A DNA stretch of 14,483 nt from an uncultured Christensenellaceae bacterium (lineage in GTDB: Bacteria > Bacillota > Clostridia > Christensenellales > UBA1242). Location of the stretch: assembly GCA_910587225.1 (NCBI GenBank), contig CAJULT010000014.1, forward strand, positions 7,107-21,589, in the 5' to 3' direction. Shown piece by piece: positions 14,443 to 14,483 of the stretch. The stretch's first letter is position 1. Every line of letters begins with the position of its first letter. The notes under the pieces are model-generated. The model had not been told where the DNA came from, did not search any database, and was given only the letters and a program-made list of their open reading frames with translations. Position numbers and translations under genes: made by a program.

Positions 14443-14483
14443 AGATCGGAAGAGCACACGTCTGAACTCCAGTCACATGACAG
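14443..14483 (+). other. Illumina TruSeq adapter contamination
   Basis: From 14443 the sequence is the TruSeq read-1 adapter (starting AGATCGGAAGAGC and continuing to AGTCAC at 14476), followed by seven bases ATGACAG that look like the start of a sample index. It is not part of the genome. The contig's true end is at 14442 or slightly earlier. Confidence 0.98.

Overview
The window looks like the chromosome of a low-GC Bacillota, most likely a gut Clostridia-type bacterium. It has AGGAGG-type ribosome sites, the standard code with TGA as stop, InlB-type surface repeats, and a phage-like lysogeny module built around a serine integrase. No marker gene allows a genus call. The final 41 bases are Illumina adapter, not biological sequence, so the assembly is at least partly short-read and its right end is artificial.

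Host-like part (1-8200, all on the minus strand). In transcription order it runs: patatin-like lipase, membrane-anchored ComEC-type metallo-beta-lactamase-fold protein, a small shikimate-kinase-like protein without a P-loop, transketolase (tight operon, 8160 to 3803). Two terminators follow, then an unrecognised 306-residue protein, a terminator, and a very large secreted surface protein that runs off the left edge. The surface-protein gene is the most striking host feature. A run of nine G lies just after the signal peptide and puts the gene one base out of frame: the signal peptide hits a stop at once, while the remaining 2.4 kb is fully open in the other frame. Ten (or seven) Gs would restore it. 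This is what a phase-variable contingency gene looks like in its OFF state.

Mobile element (from somewhere in 8190-8480 to the right end). The leftward lysogeny operon is an XRE repressor, a winged-helix-like protein, an ImmA/IrrE-type metallopeptidase and a large serine integrase. The rightward early operon is a small Cro-like HTH protein followed by densely packed small genes, a winged-helix replication-type protein, a DUF2786-like protein and a membrane/coiled-coil protein, then a gene cut off by the adapter. No structural phage genes are in view, so prophage and integrative element both remain possible.

Regulation of the element can be read in some detail. The 152-bp divergent region holds one perfect long operator, one perfect shorter one and two imperfect ones, all of form AAGA-N3-TCTT. 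Three have centres exactly 30 bp apart, and the fourth lies 61 bp further on, over the repressor's own -10. The repressor promoter predicts a transcript starting at the A of its ATG, a leaderless mRNA as for lambda cI from PRM. The repressor and the next protein share a near-identical 39-residue C-terminal tail, encoded right beside the ImmA-like protease. The tail may be a common recognition or cleavage tag; that is inference.
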